From Candidatus Thiomargarita nelsonii (lineage in GTDB: Bacteria > Pseudomonadota > Gammaproteobacteria > Beggiatoales > Beggiatoaceae): 64,000 nucleotides of DNA. Position 1 is the stretch's first letter. The number at the start of each line of letters is the position of its first letter. Made by a program: the position numbers and the translations under genes. Positions 27,440 through 37,987 of the stretch are shown in pieces. The notes below the pieces were generated by a model. That model saw only the letters and a program-made list of their open reading frames with translations, was not told the origin of the DNA and did no database searches. The stretch covers positions 1 to 64,000 of the forward strand of contig JSZA02000024.1 of NCBI GenBank assembly GCA_000785145.2, given 5' to 3'.

Positions 27440-27575
27440 CAATGCCATATCGTGCCGAGATATTGTAGGGTGGGTAGAGCGAGAGCGAAACCCACCATTG
27501 TTATAAATTTCAAAGGTTTGGTGGGTGCAGCGAAGCTCTACCCACCCGACAAAAAACCTTAACTTAATGGCATTG
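27440..27575. repeat. MITE with CAATGCCAT termini and 11-bp target duplication
   Basis: Begins CAATGCCATATC and ends TTAATGGCATTG. It is flanked on both sides by ACTTTATTGAT (27429-27439 and 27576-27586), a perfect 11-bp target-site duplication. The inside holds another inverted repeat, GTAGGGTGGGTAGAGC / GCTCTACCCACCC. No coding capacity. Confidence 0.9.
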
Positions 27576-27601
27576 ACTTTATTGATAGGCTCAAGAAGTT
27601 A

Positions 27602-27916
27602 TCACCTATATCGAGTTTCCCCACACCGCCAACAAGCGGTGAATTGTCCTTCAAGTTTTTCGCCACACCGGGTACAAATCCAAGTGGGTAGTGTCACTTC
27701 ATCCGTTAAAATATTTTTTTCTAATATTTCCAATGCTTTATCATATTTGTGCTCATCATTGATCCAAATTTCTGGCCAACACTCATTAGGTGGCAGTTCT
27801 CCGGCGGCACCAGCTAGAAATTCATTTTTGATGAGACAATCAATATGGTAGCTTTCCAAAATATTTTTGATATGAAAAACCATGAGCCGATTGGGAGAAG
27901 TATAAATTTTTTTCAT
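27602..27916 (-). CDS. DUF2007-type putative signal-transducing protein with zinc ribbon
   Basis: 104 residues. MKKIYTSPNRLMVFHIKNIL followed by LIKNEFLAGAAGELPPNECWPEIWI is the typical DUF2007 (PII-like alpha/beta) start. The C-terminus has a CxxC...CxxC zinc ribbon (CTRCGEKLEGQFTACWRCG). The function of the family is unknown. It is flanked by a MITE downstream and a terminator-like palindrome upstream, so it is monocistronic. Confidence 0.75.
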   Translation of the reverse strand: MKKIYTSPNRLMVFHIKNILESYHIDCLIKNEFLAGAAGELPPNECWPEIWINDEHKYDKALEILEKNILTDEVTLPTWICTRCGEKLEGQFTACWRCGETRYR

Positions 27917-27944
27917 ATAGTGAGCCTAAATGATTTGTAAATTT

Positions 27945-27977
27945 AAAAATCCTATTTCTTCAAGAAATAGGATTTTT
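27945..27977. terminator. AATCCTATTTCTT palindrome, terminator-like
   Basis: AAAAATCCTATTTCTT paired with AAGAAATAGGATTTTT, with A/T runs on both sides. Same family as 30336, 38731, 42655 and 47705. Confidence 0.65.
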
Positions 27978-28134
27978 GGGTGGCCATTTTTTTGACGACT
28001 GATTTAGGAGCACTATATATAATAAATCAACCGAAAATAGGCACAGCCTCTCCAAATTCTGTTCCGGTTGACGATTTGGTATTTGAGATGACCATGCCAT
28101 AAGGCGAACAAGTGGAGCCATAAAAAAAAAGTGA

Positions 28135-28250
28135 TTAGCTGTCATCGCTTTGAATACGACCATCGTGTAATTTTATCAGGCGTTTAGAATAATCCATGAC
28201 TAATTTATCATGAGTAGAAAATAGAAAATTCTAGTCCCGCTTCTTTAAGT
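28135..28250 (-). pseudogene. C-terminal remnant of an ABC-transporter ATPase
   Basis: The minus strand reads FSTHDKLVMDYSKRLIKLHD then GRIQSDDS and a stop: the H-loop (STHD) and tail of a LolD/MacB-type ABC ATPase. Upstream sequence continues as KEAGLEF only with a frameshift, and the rest of the gene is absent. The remainder of 28250-28456 is AT-rich without a gene. Confidence 0.65.
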
Positions 28251-28293
28251 ATGGATTTTGATTTTTTTTTAGCCCTTTCCAAAAAAAAAACTC

Positions 28294-28320
28294 AAATCAA
28301 CAGCATTTAAATAAATAGAT
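28294..28320. repeat. 27-bp direct repeat, copy 1
   Basis: AAATCAACAGCATTTAAATA followed by AATAGAT, identical to 29950-29976. The two copies bracket the nfeD-qmcA pair. Confidence 0.85.
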
Positions 28321-28456
28321 GATATTTAAACATAATAAAAAAGTAATTAAAAGTCCCAAAGCAATGAAGTAACAAAAATTATCTATGTATTTGAACCTTG
28401 TTCAATCGTAGATAACCAAACTGATAGGCTTAGCTTAGTTTTTTTCGTTCCTTTTT

Positions 28457-28535
28457 CTCGTTCCCACGCTCAGCGTGGGAAACGAAGTAACGGAGCTTTG
28501 CTACGATCATGCATGCCTCGACGCGTCGAGTTGTA
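28457..28535. repeat. CGTTCCCACGC repeat, degenerate copy
   Basis: CTCGTTCCCACGCTCAGCGT followed by GGGAAACGAAGTAACGGAG and a second small hairpin CTCGACGCGTCGAG. It lies just after the qmcA stop. The GGGAAACGAAGTAACGGAG string recurs inside the methylase gene at about 40750. Confidence 0.7.
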
Positions 28536-28537
28536 CC

Positions 28538-29470
28538 TTAACTCTTCATATCTGTCCTTTTAATAACAGAAGTAGCCGTTGCAACCATGCCCGCCACATC
28601 ACTTAAATTGCTAGGAATAATCATGGTATTATTGGTTTCGGCAAGTTTACCAAATTCGCCTAAGTATTGCTCAGCAACCCGTAGATTGACGGCTTGCATT
28701 CCGCCTTCTTGATTGATCGATTGGGCAATCTGAGTAATTCCTTTAGCCGTTGCGATAGCAACCCGCTCAATTTCAGCCGCCCGTCCTTCTGCCTCATTAA
28801 TGCGTTTTTGCTTTTCACCTTCTGAACGAGCAATCAATTCCTGCTTATCGCCTTCGGCACGATTAATTTTCGCTTGCTTATCCCCCTCAGATTCGGCAAT
28901 CTGAGCGCGTTTTTGTCGCTCGGCACGCATTTGTTTTTCCATCGCATCCTTAATACTCGCTGGAGGTTCAATATTTTTCACCTCATAGCGGGTGACTTTA
29001 ACGCCCCAAGGATCAGACGCTTTATCCACCGCATCGACGACCGCAATATTAATACTATCGCGTTCTTCAAAGGTTTTATCTAGCTCTAAACGTCCGATAA
29101 CGCTACGCATCGACGTTTGGGCTAATTGAATCGAGGCGAAACTATAATTATCGATACCATAAGAAGCCTTGCGCGGATCGACAACCTGTAAATACAAGAT
29201 ACCATCCATTTCTACCGAGATATTATCGCGGGTGATACAAGTTTGTGATGGTACATCGACTGCCTGCTCTTTGAGCGTATGCTTATAGGCAAGTTTGTCG
29301 ACAAAAGGCATCAGGATATGAAAACCTGCTTCCAGTGTGCTTTGGTATTTACCCAAGCGTTCGATAATAAACGCCTCTTTTTGTGGCACGATACGGATCG
29401 TTTTCACCAAAACTATCAAAATAAAAATAGCCAGCCCGATAAAAACTAAAAGACTAGGATTTAGACTCAT
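28538..29470 (-). CDS. qmcA: SPFH/stomatin-like membrane protease regulator QmcA
   Basis: 310 residues. One N-terminal membrane helix (LLVFIGLAIFILIVLVKTI), then the SPFH/band-7 domain (IRIVPQKEAFIIERLGKY, CITRDNISVEMDGILYLQV, DPWGVKVTRYEVKNIEPP) and a helical coiled C-terminus with Glu-Gly-Asp-Lys-Gln repeats (ESEGDKQAKINRAEGDKQ). These proteins form large ring or cage assemblies on the inner membrane and regulate FtsH-type proteolysis or microdomains. It directly follows nfeD (24-base gap), the usual SPFH-NfeD pairing, with AGGAAA upstream of the ATG. Confidence 0.88.
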   Translation of the reverse strand: MSLNPSLLVFIGLAIFILIVLVKTIRIVPQKEAFIIERLGKYQSTLEAGFHILMPFVDKLAYKHTLKEQAVDVPSQTCITRDNISVEMDGILYLQVVDPRKASYGIDNYSFASIQLAQTSMRSVIGRLELDKTFEERDSINIAVVDAVDKASDPWGVKVTRYEVKNIEPPASIKDAMEKQMRAERQKRAQIAESEGDKQAKINRAEGDKQELIARSEGEKQKRINEAEGRAAEIERVAIATAKGITQIAQSINQEGGMQAVNLRVAEQYLGEFGKLAETNNTMIIPSNLSDVAGMVATATSVIKRTDMKS

Positions 29471-29494
29471 AATATATATATTTCCTTGGGTTAA

Positions 29495-29938
29495 TTAAGA
29501 TAAAGCCGTTACTTTCAATGTGATATTGTTTCTGCCAATAATTTTAACTGGCGTATCTTCGACTAAAATTTCATTAGCCTCAGCCATCCATAAAGTGCCA
29601 TGAAATTCCACTTTGCCTTTTTGGTTTGGATTAAGCGCGACTTTCACCACTGCCGTTTCTCCAATATAACCATCGAAATCTTCTCCATCAGGGTTCTTAT
29701 TTATAATCGTCCGCCCTGAAAATATAGCTTTCAGATAACGACGTAGAAAAAATAATAAAATCAGCGAACTGAATAAAAAAAACCACAATTGCAGAGACAA
29801 ATGCAGTGGAAACCACCAAACGAGTAAGGCTGTCAGCCAAGCGCCAAATCCAAAGAAAAATAAAATCAATCCCGGCAAGAGGGCTTCTAAAATAAGGAGT
29901 GACAGCCCAAGTAAAAACCAAACTAATGCAGATGTCAT
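29495..29938 (-). CDS. NfeD-family membrane protein
   Basis: 147 residues. Two to three hydrophobic helices in the N-terminal half (FLLGLSLLILEALLPGLILF, LWFFLFSSLILLFFL) and a C-terminal OB-fold-type NfeDC domain (GYIGETAVVKVALNPNQKGK, VEFHGTLWMAEA). NfeD proteins partner with SPFH proteins in membrane quality control. AGGA lies upstream of the ATG. It forms an operon with the qmcA-like gene. Confidence 0.85.
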   Translation of the reverse strand: MTSALVWFLLGLSLLILEALLPGLILFFFGFGAWLTALLVWWFPLHLSLQLWFFLFSSLILLFFLRRYLKAIFSGRTIINKNPDGEDFDGYIGETAVVKVALNPNQKGKVEFHGTLWMAEANEILVEDTPVKIIGRNNITLKVTALS

Positions 29939-29949
29939 GTGAAATTCCT

Positions 29950-29976
29950 AAATCAACAGCATTTAAATAAATAGAT
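29950..29976. repeat. 27-bp direct repeat, copy 2
   Basis: Identical to 28294-28320. It lies 12 bases upstream of the nfeD start and so overlaps its 5' leader. Confidence 0.85.
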
Positions 29977-29999
29977 AATAGACTTGTCCCTTTTTAATT

Positions 30000-30034
30000 G
30001 TAGGGTGGATATCGATCTAGCGTATCCACCCTAC
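30000..30034. repeat. GTAGGGTGGATA hairpin
   Basis: GTAGGGTGGATA and TATCCACCCTAC arms. Dispersed-repeat type; no target duplication seen. Confidence 0.7.
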
Positions 30035-31021
30035 TTATGCACCTTTAAGATGATTATAATCTTCTGGCAATTATGTAACAAATGGCAATTGTTGGATGAA
30101 TCTCACTACTGGCTCCAGTGGTTGTCTTAGTAATCGCACAACTAATGTGTTTTCACGCTATGGCAGCGGCGAGCGTACTCCTCAAGGTGATTGGAGTCAT
30201 TGGAGCGATCCCGCAGGTGGTAGCGTTGGTGGCACCAGTGATGGTTGTATTTATACCTCTTTTGGATGGTCAAATTGCTAATTGCAGGACGCGGAGCGTC
30301 CAGGCAGGCATTCCTTTGCCTCGCGTGGGAACGAGAAAAAATCCTATTTCTTAAAGAAATAGGATTTTTATGTGATGGAAATGAATCATTCCAACCTACG
30401 ATATCTCCACGAGAGGTTATAATCCCTGACCAATGTTTCGTTCCTATCTTGGCTACAACCATAAATCTCGGCTCATCTATTACAATTAAAATGTCAAGTA
30501 CGGAATGTCAGATATATTACAATAATTGTCAACAATTCTATTTTGGTGATAATAATATCAGTTTATTTATATTTAATAAAAATATAATATGAAAACTATT
30601 AATTTAAATTAATTTAAATAAATTAAATAATTATATAAAACACATACATTTTAAAGTATTATATATATAATGGTTATTCGACGATAATCTGAAAAAAAAT
30701 TTTTAACATTGACAAAAATTTGATAGTATAGCCGCTGTCTTTTTTTTGTCATATATTTTTAACGACAGGGATTCTTTCTTTATTAGCAGGGATAAGTCGA
30801 AATCTTTTATGACTTTATACCACAATGGATTGCCCTACAATATTAATGTTTTGACTTATCCCTGCTAATTAAATTAATAAATAACCCCTGTAGTTCAATG
30901 GTGAAAAGGTCTTTATAGCTCGACATTTTTTTTTATTTTAAATATCACAAAAAAAATAGGGTATAAACCGAGAACATCAAGTCTTAATTTAAGTTAAGAT
31001 AAGAATTTTTCGGCCTAAGCA
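30035..31021. other. Gene-poor stretch with repeats and a secreted-protein remnant
   Basis: A plus-strand frame at 30096-30281 (NRTTNVFSRYGSGERTPQGD, then SDGCIYTSFGWSNC) looks like a fragment of a Gly/Ser-rich exported protein. A CGTTCCCACGC-type repeat follows at 30285-30335 and an AATCCTATTTCTT palindrome at 30336-30369. 30370-30410 resembles 38790-38825. 30600-31020 is very AT-rich and is the likely promoter region of the nitrate reductase operon; I see no convincing FNR or NarL site. Confidence 0.5.
30336..30369. terminator. AATCCTATTTCTT palindrome, terminator-like
   Basis: AAAAATCCTATTTCTT and AAGAAATAGGATTTTT arms; same family as 27945 and 38731. Confidence 0.6.
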
Positions 31022-31039
31022 ATGGAGATAATACCAATA

Positions 31040-32242
31040 ATGCATTTGACATGTCATTTATATTTTCGATCTAAACCAAAGGAGCTGGTTTTTTTGCTCC
31101 TTGGCTCATTGATGATTTTACCTCTATCGTTGTCTGCCCAGTCTATTGAAGCGGGTAAAACGAGTTATGAGAAATGCGCTGGATGTCATACGATTGGAGG
31201 CGGACCTTTGGTTGGCCCCGATTTAAAAGGGGTTATATCTAGGCGAGATCGCAGTTGGTTGATACGTTGGATACAAGAGCCTGACACAATGTTGGCAGAG
31301 GGCGATCCAATTGCCACGCAACAACTCAAGAACGCGGCTGCCATGCCAAATTTGGGTATTTCTGAAAGCGAGGCTAAAGACATTTTGGCCTATATTGAAA
31401 GTGGACCGACAGTGCCTGAACCAACGACGCAGCCAGGGGGAGAAACCACATCCCCACCCCCAGTAGAGCCTGCCAACCCCACACAGGGTAAACAAGCTTT
31501 TGAGCAGAAATGTGCGATTTGCCATTCGATTGGGGGCAATGGGAAGGTTGGTACCGGCCCTGGGGAAGTGGGTCCCGATTTAAAAGGCATCACGTCTCTG
31601 CGAGAAACCAGTTGGTTGGTACGTTGGATACAAGAACCCAATAAAGTCTTGGATGAGGGCGGTCCGATTGTGACCAAACATCTACAGAAATATAATAATG
31701 TTCGCATGCCAAATTTGGGTATTTCTGAAAGTGAAGCCAAAGACATTTTGGCCTATATAGCGGTTGAAAGTGGCGATGAACCAATTGTTGTTGAGCAGCC
31801 CAAGCCAGTAGTTGTGGCTAAACCCGCTGGTGATCCTGATACTGGTAGAGCCTTATTTATTGGGCAAAAAAGCTTTAGCAATGGTGGCCCTGCTTGTATT
31901 TCCTGTCATACGACAAGCGAGGTCAGTGGTTTAGGCGGCGGAACATTAGGTCCCGATTTGACAAAGGCTTACGATAAGTTTGCTGGGAATATAGTGCCAT
32001 CCTTAATCAATAGGTCCTTTCCCACAATGAAAGGAGTGTTTTCTAAAAAAACGGTCCAAAAGGACGAAGCGGCTCACCTAACGGCTTATTTTGCACAAAC
32101 AAAGAGCCAGGCAGAAAAACAGTCGATGGACTTTACAATTATTATGATAAGCATTGGAGGATTTCTTTTCCTATACCTCCTCACACATTTCCTCTGGAGA
32201 AAACGATTGACCGGGGTACGCATACCCATGGTTGGGAGATAA
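31040..32242 (+). CDS. narC: Membrane-anchored triheme cytochrome c of the nitrate reductase operon (NarC-like)
   Basis: About 400 residues from the ATG at 31040, which has GGAG upstream; the ATG at 31022 adds six residues. Numbering here is from 31022. A signal peptide ([20 protein letters not shown]) is followed by three heme sites: CAGCH (52-56), CAICH (164-168) and CISCH (292-296). The first two heme domains are an internal duplication (both GPDLKG...SWL(I/V)RWIQEP...[18 protein letters not shown]). A C-terminal helix at about 361-385 anchors it. Cytochrome c genes head nar operons in Thermus (narC) and nxr clusters in Nitrobacter. It probably passes electrons between NarI or quinol oxidation and periplasmic partners. 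Confidence 0.8.
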   Translation: MHLTCHLYFRSKPKELVFLLLGSLMILPLSLSAQSIEAGKTSYEKCAGCHTIGGGPLVGPDLKGVISRRDRSWLIRWIQEPDTMLAEGDPIATQQLKNAAAMPNLGISESEAKDILAYIESGPTVPEPTTQPGGETTSPPPVEPANPTQGKQAFEQKCAICHSIGGNGKVGTGPGEVGPDLKGITSLRETSWLVRWIQEPNKVLDEGGPIVTKHLQKYNNVRMPNLGISESEAKDILAYIAVESGDEPIVVEQPKPVVVAKPAGDPDTGRALFIGQKSFSNGGPACISCHTTSEVSGLGGGTLGPDLTKAYDKFAGNIVPSLINRSFPTMKGVFSKKTVQKDEAAHLTAYFAQTKSQAEKQSMDFTIIMISIGGFLFLYLLTHFLWRKRLTGVRIPMVGR

Positions 32243-32247
32243 ATAAT

Positions 32248-35200
32248 ATGGGCTGGATTCAAGACATTGTCAAGCCAAAAACCCGTCAATGGGAACAGTT
32301 TTATCGCTCTCGTTGGCAATACGATAAAGTTGTTCGCAGTACGCATGGTGTTAACTGTACGGGGGGATGTTCTTGGCGCGTTTACGTCAAGTCTGGGGTG
32401 ATCACATGGGAAATGCAAAATGTTGATTATCCTAAATTAGAAAGTAGTTTGCCCCCTTATGAACCTCGCGGTTGTCAACGGGGTATCTCCGCGTCTTGGT
32501 ACGTTTATAGTCCCATCCGGGTTCGATATCCCTACATTCGCGGTGTTTTGATGGACTTGTGGGACGATGCGCGTGAAAAGCATAGTGATCCAGTTGATGC
32601 TTGGGCATCAATTGTTAACGATCCTGAGTCTCGCACAAAGTATCAACAAGCACGCGGCAAGGGTGGTTTTCAGCGTACCAACTGGCGGAAAGTGCTGGAA
32701 CTCATTTCAGCGGCCAATGTCCACACCATTAAACAGTATGGTCCTGATCGTATCGTAGGCTTTTCACCCATCCCCGCCATGTCGCAATTGAGTTTTGCGG
32801 CGGGCTCACGTTTTCTAGGGTTGATGGGCGGCTCTTTGCTCAGCTTTTATGACTGGTATAGTGATCTTCCGCCAGCCTCACCCGAAGTTTGGGGAGAGCA
32901 AACGGATTCTCAGGAAAGTGCCGATTGGTATAATTCTAAGTTCATCGTCTCAATGGGGTCAAACTTAAATATGACCCGGACTCCCGATGTCCATTTCATC
33001 GCGGAGGCTCGCCATAATGGCTCAAAATTTGTGGTTTTTGCGCCAGATTTTAGCCAAGTGAGCAAATATTCAGACTGGTGGATCCCCGTCCATGCCGGAC
33101 AAGATGGCGCCTTTTGGATGTCCGTCAATCATGTTATTTTGACGGAATATTTTGTTAAAAAACAAACAGAGTCTTTCAATGCTTATCTGAAACAATTCAC
33201 CGATTCACCTTTCTTGGTGGTATTGAATCAAGGTGAGGATGGGTACAAAGCAGGCCGATTGTTACGTGCCAACACCATTGAGCCTTACAAGGATGAAGAA
33301 AATGGTGAATGGAAGTTTTTAATGTTTGATGAGACCACCGGGGCACCTAAGATGCCGAAAGGCACCGTGGGACACCGTTGGCAAACCAAGCAGGGTCAGT
33401 GGAATTTAGAATTAAAAGATGGCCTAGATGATTCGCCCATTGCTCCCCTACTCTCCTTTATTGAGAATAGTGATGAAGTCCTTCAAGTTGAATTTGAAGA
33501 TTTTGCAAACGACAACGCGATGAACAAGCGTGGTGTGCCGGTGAAATATATCGAAACGGCAGAGGGTAAAGTCGCGGTCACCACCACCTTTGACTTGATG
33601 ATGGGGCATTTTGGCGTTAATCGTGATTTAGGCGGCGAATATGCCAACAGTTACGATGAGGCGGAACTGACTTATACGCCCGCTTGGCAAGAAAAATTTA
33701 CGGGCATTAGCAAAAAAGTCGTCATCAATTTTGCTCGCCAATTTGCCGACACGGCTGAAAAGACGGATGGCAAATGCACCGTCATCATTGGTGCTGGTAT
33801 TAATCACTGGTATCACAATAATCTGATCTATCGAGGCCCGATCACGGCTTTGATGTTGTGTGGCTGTGTGGGTAAAAATGGCGGTGGCTTAGCTCACTAC
33901 GTGGGACAAGAAAAATTAGCCCCCATTGCGCCCTGGAAAGCGGTCTCAAGTGCAGCGGATTGGGGAGCCTCTGCCCGGATGCAAAATGCACCCAGTTGGC
34001 ATTACATCCACTCTGATCAATGGCGTTATGAAGGCCCATTCTCCAAGTATTCCGGTGTCAAAGGGGATAATGAATGGACCGAAGGTCATGCGGCTGATAT
34101 CAATGCGCGTGCAGTACGCATGGGCTGGTTGCCCTTCTATCCTCAATTTGAGCGAAACAGTATCGAGATCGTTAAGGATGCCGAACAAGCAGGGGCAAAG
34201 ACAGACGGAGAAGTTGTCCAATATGTCGTTGATCAACTGAAAGAGAGAAAATTACGTTTCGCTATCGAGGATCCCGATCATCCGAATAACTGGCCGAGAG
34301 TCTGGTTTATTTGGCGCGGAAATGCCATCATGGCCAGTGGTAAAGGCCACGAATACTTCTTGCATCACTACTTGGGTACCCACAGCAATAAGATTTCAGA
34401 GGATGAAGTCAGCAAGGATATGCTAAAGGAAGTGGTGTGGCGAGACGCGCCTAAAGGTAAAATGGATTTGGTGATCGACATCAACTTCCGTATGGATACT
34501 TCAGCACTTTATTCCGATATTGTGCTGCCGACAGCGCACTGGTACGAAAAGAATGACATCAATACCACTGACATGCATTCTTTTATTCATCCCCTATCAG
34601 AGGCCGTCGCTCCGAATTGGGAAGCGCGAACTGACTGGGAGATTTATAAGTCGCTTGCCAAGAAAGTAAGCCAGTTCGCTGAAAAACATTTTCCTGAGCC
34701 GGTGAAAGATTTTGTGTGTACGCCGTTGGAACATGATTATCCTGATGAAATCGCGCAATCCTCTATTAAAGATTGGGCGAGGGGAGAATGTGAAGCTATC
34801 CCGGGTAAGACGATGCCAAAAATGAAGATCGTCACCCGAGATTATAAAAACTTGTATAATCGTTTCATCTCATTTGGTCCGGATGCGAGGAAAAATGGTC
34901 TCGGTGCTCATGGCGTTCATTGGGATATTGATGAGATGTACGATAAAACGCTAAAAACTCATCCGACCACGCAATGGGATGGAAAAACCTATCCCTCCTT
35001 GGAGGATGTGGTTCATGCGATCAATATCGTCTTGCGATTTGCGCCAGAAGCCAATGGTGAATCGGCCTATCGTGCCTTTGCTGAACATGAGAAAAAGGTG
35101 GGTTTACCGCTTAAAGACTTAGGAGAAGGGAATCGTAATGCCACGGTGACATACGAAGACCTTCAGCGTCAACCACGTCGCATTTTGACCAGCCCTTGTT

Positions 35201-35868
35201 GGTCAGGTATCATCAATGAAGGTCGCGCCTATTCTCCCTTCTGTATGAGTATAGAGCGTAATGTGCCTTGGCGAACTTTGACGGGACGGCAACATTTCTA
35301 CCTAGACCATGAAGGTTATCTGGCTTTTGGTGAGCATTTGCCCACTTATAAACCTAAGATGGATCCCATGTTATATGGTGACTTTGTCAAAACGCAAAAA
35401 GAAGATAAGAGCATCATGCTCAACTATCTGACACCGCATGGTAAGTGGCACATTCACTCCACCTATTATGACAATCACCGTATGTTGACCCTGTCGCGGG
35501 GTATAGAACCATTCTGGTTGAGTCCTAATGATGCGGATCAAATTGGGGTTGTCGATAATGACTGGGTAGAAGTTTACAATGATCATGGGGTTGTCGTTAC
35601 TCGGGCGGTTGTCAGTGCCCGTATTCCTGATGGTGTGTGTATCTGGTATCACGCACCAGAACGTACTATTTCCATACCTAAATCACCTTTGCGGGGCGGT
35701 AAACGCGCTGGTGGACATAATAGTCTCACCCGTACTCGACTCAAACCGGTACTGATGATGGGTGGTTATGGACAATTTACGTTCCATTTGAATTATTGGG
35801 GGCCCACTGGGGTCAATCGTGATGCCCATGTGATGGTTCGCAAGCTAAAAGGTGAGCCTGAATTTTAA
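32248..35868 (+). CDS. narG: Respiratory nitrate reductase alpha subunit
   Basis: 1,206 residues (E. coli NarG is about 1,247). It reduces nitrate to nitrite at a Mo-bisMGD centre. The FS0 iron-sulfur ligands are His33, Cys37, Cys41 and Cys76 ([11 protein letters not shown] ... GCQRG), with the same spacing as E. coli. [12 protein letters not shown] (203-214) is the segment that carries the Mo-coordinating Asp; [13 protein letters not shown] follows. There is no twin-arginine leader at the N-terminus, so the catalytic side should face the cytoplasm. It follows the cytochrome gene by 5 bases. Because NarG and Nitrobacter-type NxrA are close, direction (nitrate reduction or nitrite oxidation) is assumed from context. 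Confidence 0.95.
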   Translation: MGWIQDIVKPKTRQWEQFYRSRWQYDKVVRSTHGVNCTGGCSWRVYVKSGVITWEMQNVDYPKLESSLPPYEPRGCQRGISASWYVYSPIRVRYPYIRGVLMDLWDDAREKHSDPVDAWASIVNDPESRTKYQQARGKGGFQRTNWRKVLELISAANVHTIKQYGPDRIVGFSPIPAMSQLSFAAGSRFLGLMGGSLLSFYDWYSDLPPASPEVWGEQTDSQESADWYNSKFIVSMGSNLNMTRTPDVHFIAEARHNGSKFVVFAPDFSQVSKYSDWWIPVHAGQDGAFWMSVNHVILTEYFVKKQTESFNAYLKQFTDSPFLVVLNQGEDGYKAGRLLRANTIEPYKDEENGEWKFLMFDETTGAPKMPKGTVGHRWQTKQGQWNLELKDGLDDSPIAPLLSFIENSDEVLQVEFEDFANDNAMNKRGVPVKYIETAEGKVAVTTTFDLMMGHFGVNRDLGGEYANSYDEAELTYTPAWQEKFTGISKKVVINFARQFADTAEKTDGKCTVIIGAGINHWYHNNLIYRGPITALMLCGCVGKNGGGLAHYVGQEKLAPIAPWKAVSSAADWGASARMQNAPSWHYIHSDQWRYEGPFSKYSGVKGDNEWTEGHAADINARAVRMGWLPFYPQFERNSIEIVKDAEQAGAKTDGEVVQYVVDQLKERKLRFAIEDPDHPNNWPRVWFIWRGNAIMASGKGHEYFLHHYLGTHSNKISEDEVSKDMLKEVVWRDAPKGKMDLVIDINFRMDTSALYSDIVLPTAHWYEKNDINTTDMHSFIHPLSEAVAPNWEARTDWEIYKSLAKKVSQFAEKHFPEPVKDFVCTPLEHDYPDEIAQSSIKDWARGECEAIPGKTMPKMKIVTRDYKNLYNRFISFGPDARKNGLGAHGVHWDIDEMYDKTLKTHPTTQWDGKTYPSLEDVVHAINIVLRFAPEANGESAYRAFAEHEKKVGLPLKDLGEGNRNATVTYEDLQRQPRRILTSPCWSGIINEGRAYSPFCMSIERNVPWRTLTGRQHFYLDHEGYLAFGEHLPTYKPKMDPMLYGDFVKTQKEDKSIMLNYLTPHGKWHIHSTYYDNHRMLTLSRGIEPFWLSPNDADQIGVVDNDWVEVYNDHGVVVTRAVVSARIPDGVCIWYHAPERTISIPKSPLRGGKRAGGHNSLTRTRLKPVLMMGGYGQFTFHLNYWGPTGVNRDAHVMVRKLKGEPEF

Positions 35869-35923
35869 TTAATGGGAGTGTGCAAGGTACGCCTTGCACT
35901 CCTAAGTAGCGGAGTGAGAAATA

Positions 35924-37411
35924 ATGGATGTCAGAGCACAAATCTCAATGATGTTTCACCTTGACAAATGTATTGGCTGTCATACTTGTAGCGTTGCCTG
36001 CAAAAATATCTGGACAGACCGCGAAGGTACAGAGTACATGTGGTGGAACAATGTAGAAACCAAACCGGGTACCGGTTATCCCACCAAATGGGAAGACCAA
36101 GAAAAGTATAAAGGCGGTTGGCAACCGAAAGGCAAAACGATCAAGTTAAAGGTGGCGGATAAAGCCAGCACTTTCGCTAACATCTTTCATCAACCTCATT
36201 TGCCAACGATTGATGATTATTATGAGCCATGGACCTACAAATACAGTGATTTATTTGATGCCAAAGCCGGTGATGATCAACCGACTGCCCGTCCTGTTTC
36301 GCTGATTACGGGTAAAAATATTGACATTAATGCTGGGCCGAATTGGGATGATGATCTGAGTGGTTCAAGTGTTTATGCAAAAAATGATCCCAATTTGACT
36401 GAGGATGAAAAACAGGCACTATTTGAAATAGAACGCTTGACCATGTTCTATTTGCCACGGATATGCAACCATTGTTTAAACCCTGCTTGTGTCGCGTCCT
36501 GTCCATCGGGTGCGCTCTATAAGCGTGGAGATGATGGCATTGTGTTGCTCGATCAAAATACCTGCCGTGCGTGGCGTTTTTGTATTTCTGGTTGTCCTTA
36601 CAAAAAAACGTATTACAACTGGAAAACAGGTAAATCTGAAAAATGTATTCTCTGTTTCCCAAGACTCGAAACGGGACAAGCCCCTGCGTGTTTCCATTCT
36701 TGTGTGGGTCGCATTCGTTATTTAGGCGTGCTATTGTACGATGCTGATAAGATTGAAGCCACTGCCTCTGCCCCCGAAAATGAATTGGTGGAACTTCAAC
36801 GGGAAATGATTTTGGATCCGCATGATCCCGAAGTGATTGCGGGTGCGGAAAAGAGTGGGGTACATTTTTCAATGGTTGAAGCCGCTCAGAAGTCACCCGT
36901 TTATAAATTTGTTAAAAAATGGAAATTGGCTTTACCGTTGCATCCAGAATTTCGTACCTTGCCAATGCTATTCTACATTCCGCCACTCTTGCCAGTGTTA
37001 GGGCGTATGGAGGATGGCGTTTACAATGTGGATTCTGATGAATATTTCACTTCATTGGACAAAGCGCGTCTGCCCATGCGGTACATGGCCAGTTTGTTCA
37101 CCGCAGGGAATGAAGAACAGGTGCGTCTCGTTTTGGAAAAACTGTTGACAGTTCGCACATACAAACGGGCTGAAGAAGTGGGCGATATGGATTCGGATAA
37201 ACTCAAAGCGATGTTTGAAAAAACAGGCTTAACGCCAGAACTCTGTGAAGAGATATATCGTTTGACTTCTTTGCCAACCTTTGAGGATCGTTTTGTGATA
37301 CCGCCGATGCACCGTGAATATGTGGCTGAACTGACGATGGATGATCCCTACACCTTCAAAGCCGAAATCGGTTTCGGTGGTTTCAAAGGACGTATCGAAC
37401 GGGGAACCTAA
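35924..37411 (+). CDS. narH: Respiratory nitrate reductase beta subunit
   Basis: 495 residues. Four cysteine groups bind three [4Fe-4S] and one [3Fe-4S] cluster: CIGCHTCSVACKN near the start, CNHCLNPACVASCPSG, CRAWRFCISGCPYKK (the Trp in the second group marks the [3Fe-4S] site) and CILCFPRLETGQAPACFHSC. It wires NarI to NarG on the cytoplasmic face. The 55-base gap after narG holds a small hairpin (GCAAGG...CCTTGC). narJ starts directly after its stop codon. Confidence 0.95.
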   Translation: MDVRAQISMMFHLDKCIGCHTCSVACKNIWTDREGTEYMWWNNVETKPGTGYPTKWEDQEKYKGGWQPKGKTIKLKVADKASTFANIFHQPHLPTIDDYYEPWTYKYSDLFDAKAGDDQPTARPVSLITGKNIDINAGPNWDDDLSGSSVYAKNDPNLTEDEKQALFEIERLTMFYLPRICNHCLNPACVASCPSGALYKRGDDGIVLLDQNTCRAWRFCISGCPYKKTYYNWKTGKSEKCILCFPRLETGQAPACFHSCVGRIRYLGVLLYDADKIEATASAPENELVELQREMILDPHDPEVIAGAEKSGVHFSMVEAAQKSPVYKFVKKWKLALPLHPEFRTLPMLFYIPPLLPVLGRMEDGVYNVDSDEYFTSLDKARLPMRYMASLFTAGNEEQVRLVLEKLLTVRTYKRAEEVGDMDSDKLKAMFEKTGLTPELCEEIYRLTSLPTFEDRFVIPPMHREYVAELTMDDPYTFKAEIGFGGFKGRIERGT

Positions 37412-37927
37412 ATGAAGGATAGCCTGCCACTTTATCGTTGCTTTTCTGAATTGCTAGATTATCCAACGCAGAATCTGGTTGAACAAACACGTACTTGTAT
37501 TAATTTGCTCAAAAGAGATTATCCTCAAGCGGCAGAAAAAATGGCAAGCTTTCTGAAATTTGCAGAAAGTACGCCTTTGGGCAGCTTAGAGCAAATTTAC
37601 ACTGGGACTTTTGACATCAACCCAGCCTGTCATATTTTTGCAGGTCATATTCTCTTTGGTGAAAGTTTCAAACGTGGTGCTTTTATGGCTCAGCTTGAAG
37701 AAGAGTATCAAAAAAGGGAATTTGATACTAAAAACGAACTGTCCGACCATATTCCTGTATTATTCAACTTTTTATGCACACTTGAGCCGAATGAGACTTT
37801 AGCCAAGGAGTTGATTTCTGAGTGCCTGATACCCGTTTTTCAAAAAATGAATGATAATTTTGAAGAAAATTCATCTAATCCTTATGTGCCGGTACTTCGG
37901 AGTGCTTTAATCGTACTTCAAAATTAA
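37412..37927 (+). CDS. narJ: Nitrate reductase molybdenum cofactor assembly chaperone
   Basis: 171 residues, helical, NarJ/TorD family. FSELLDYPTQNL at the start, FDINPACHIFAGHILFGESF in the middle and DHIPVLFNFL are typical NarJ phrases. It helps insert the Mo cofactor into NarG and is not part of the final enzyme. The ATG follows the narH TAA directly, indicating translational coupling. Confidence 0.88.
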   Translation: MKDSLPLYRCFSELLDYPTQNLVEQTRTCINLLKRDYPQAAEKMASFLKFAESTPLGSLEQIYTGTFDINPACHIFAGHILFGESFKRGAFMAQLEEEYQKREFDTKNELSDHIPVLFNFLCTLEPNETLAKELISECLIPVFQKMNDNFEENSSNPYVPVLRSALIVLQN

Positions 37928-37987
37928 ACGTGCAAGGTATGCTTGGAACGGCGTACCTTGCTTGTAGTAGCTGGAGAAAAGATAATT

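Noticed and set aside
30886..30925. tRNA-like string (CCCCTGTAGTTCAATGGTG) resembling the 5' half of a tRNA-Gly
   Set aside because: No anticodon arm, T-arm or acceptor pairing follows; at most a decayed fragment.
30700..31021. Possible FNR or NarL binding sites upstream of the nitrate reductase operon
   Set aside because: No TTGAT-N4-ATCAA match was found; AT-richness makes half-sites meaningless, and the TTGACA at 30709 has no properly spaced -10 box.
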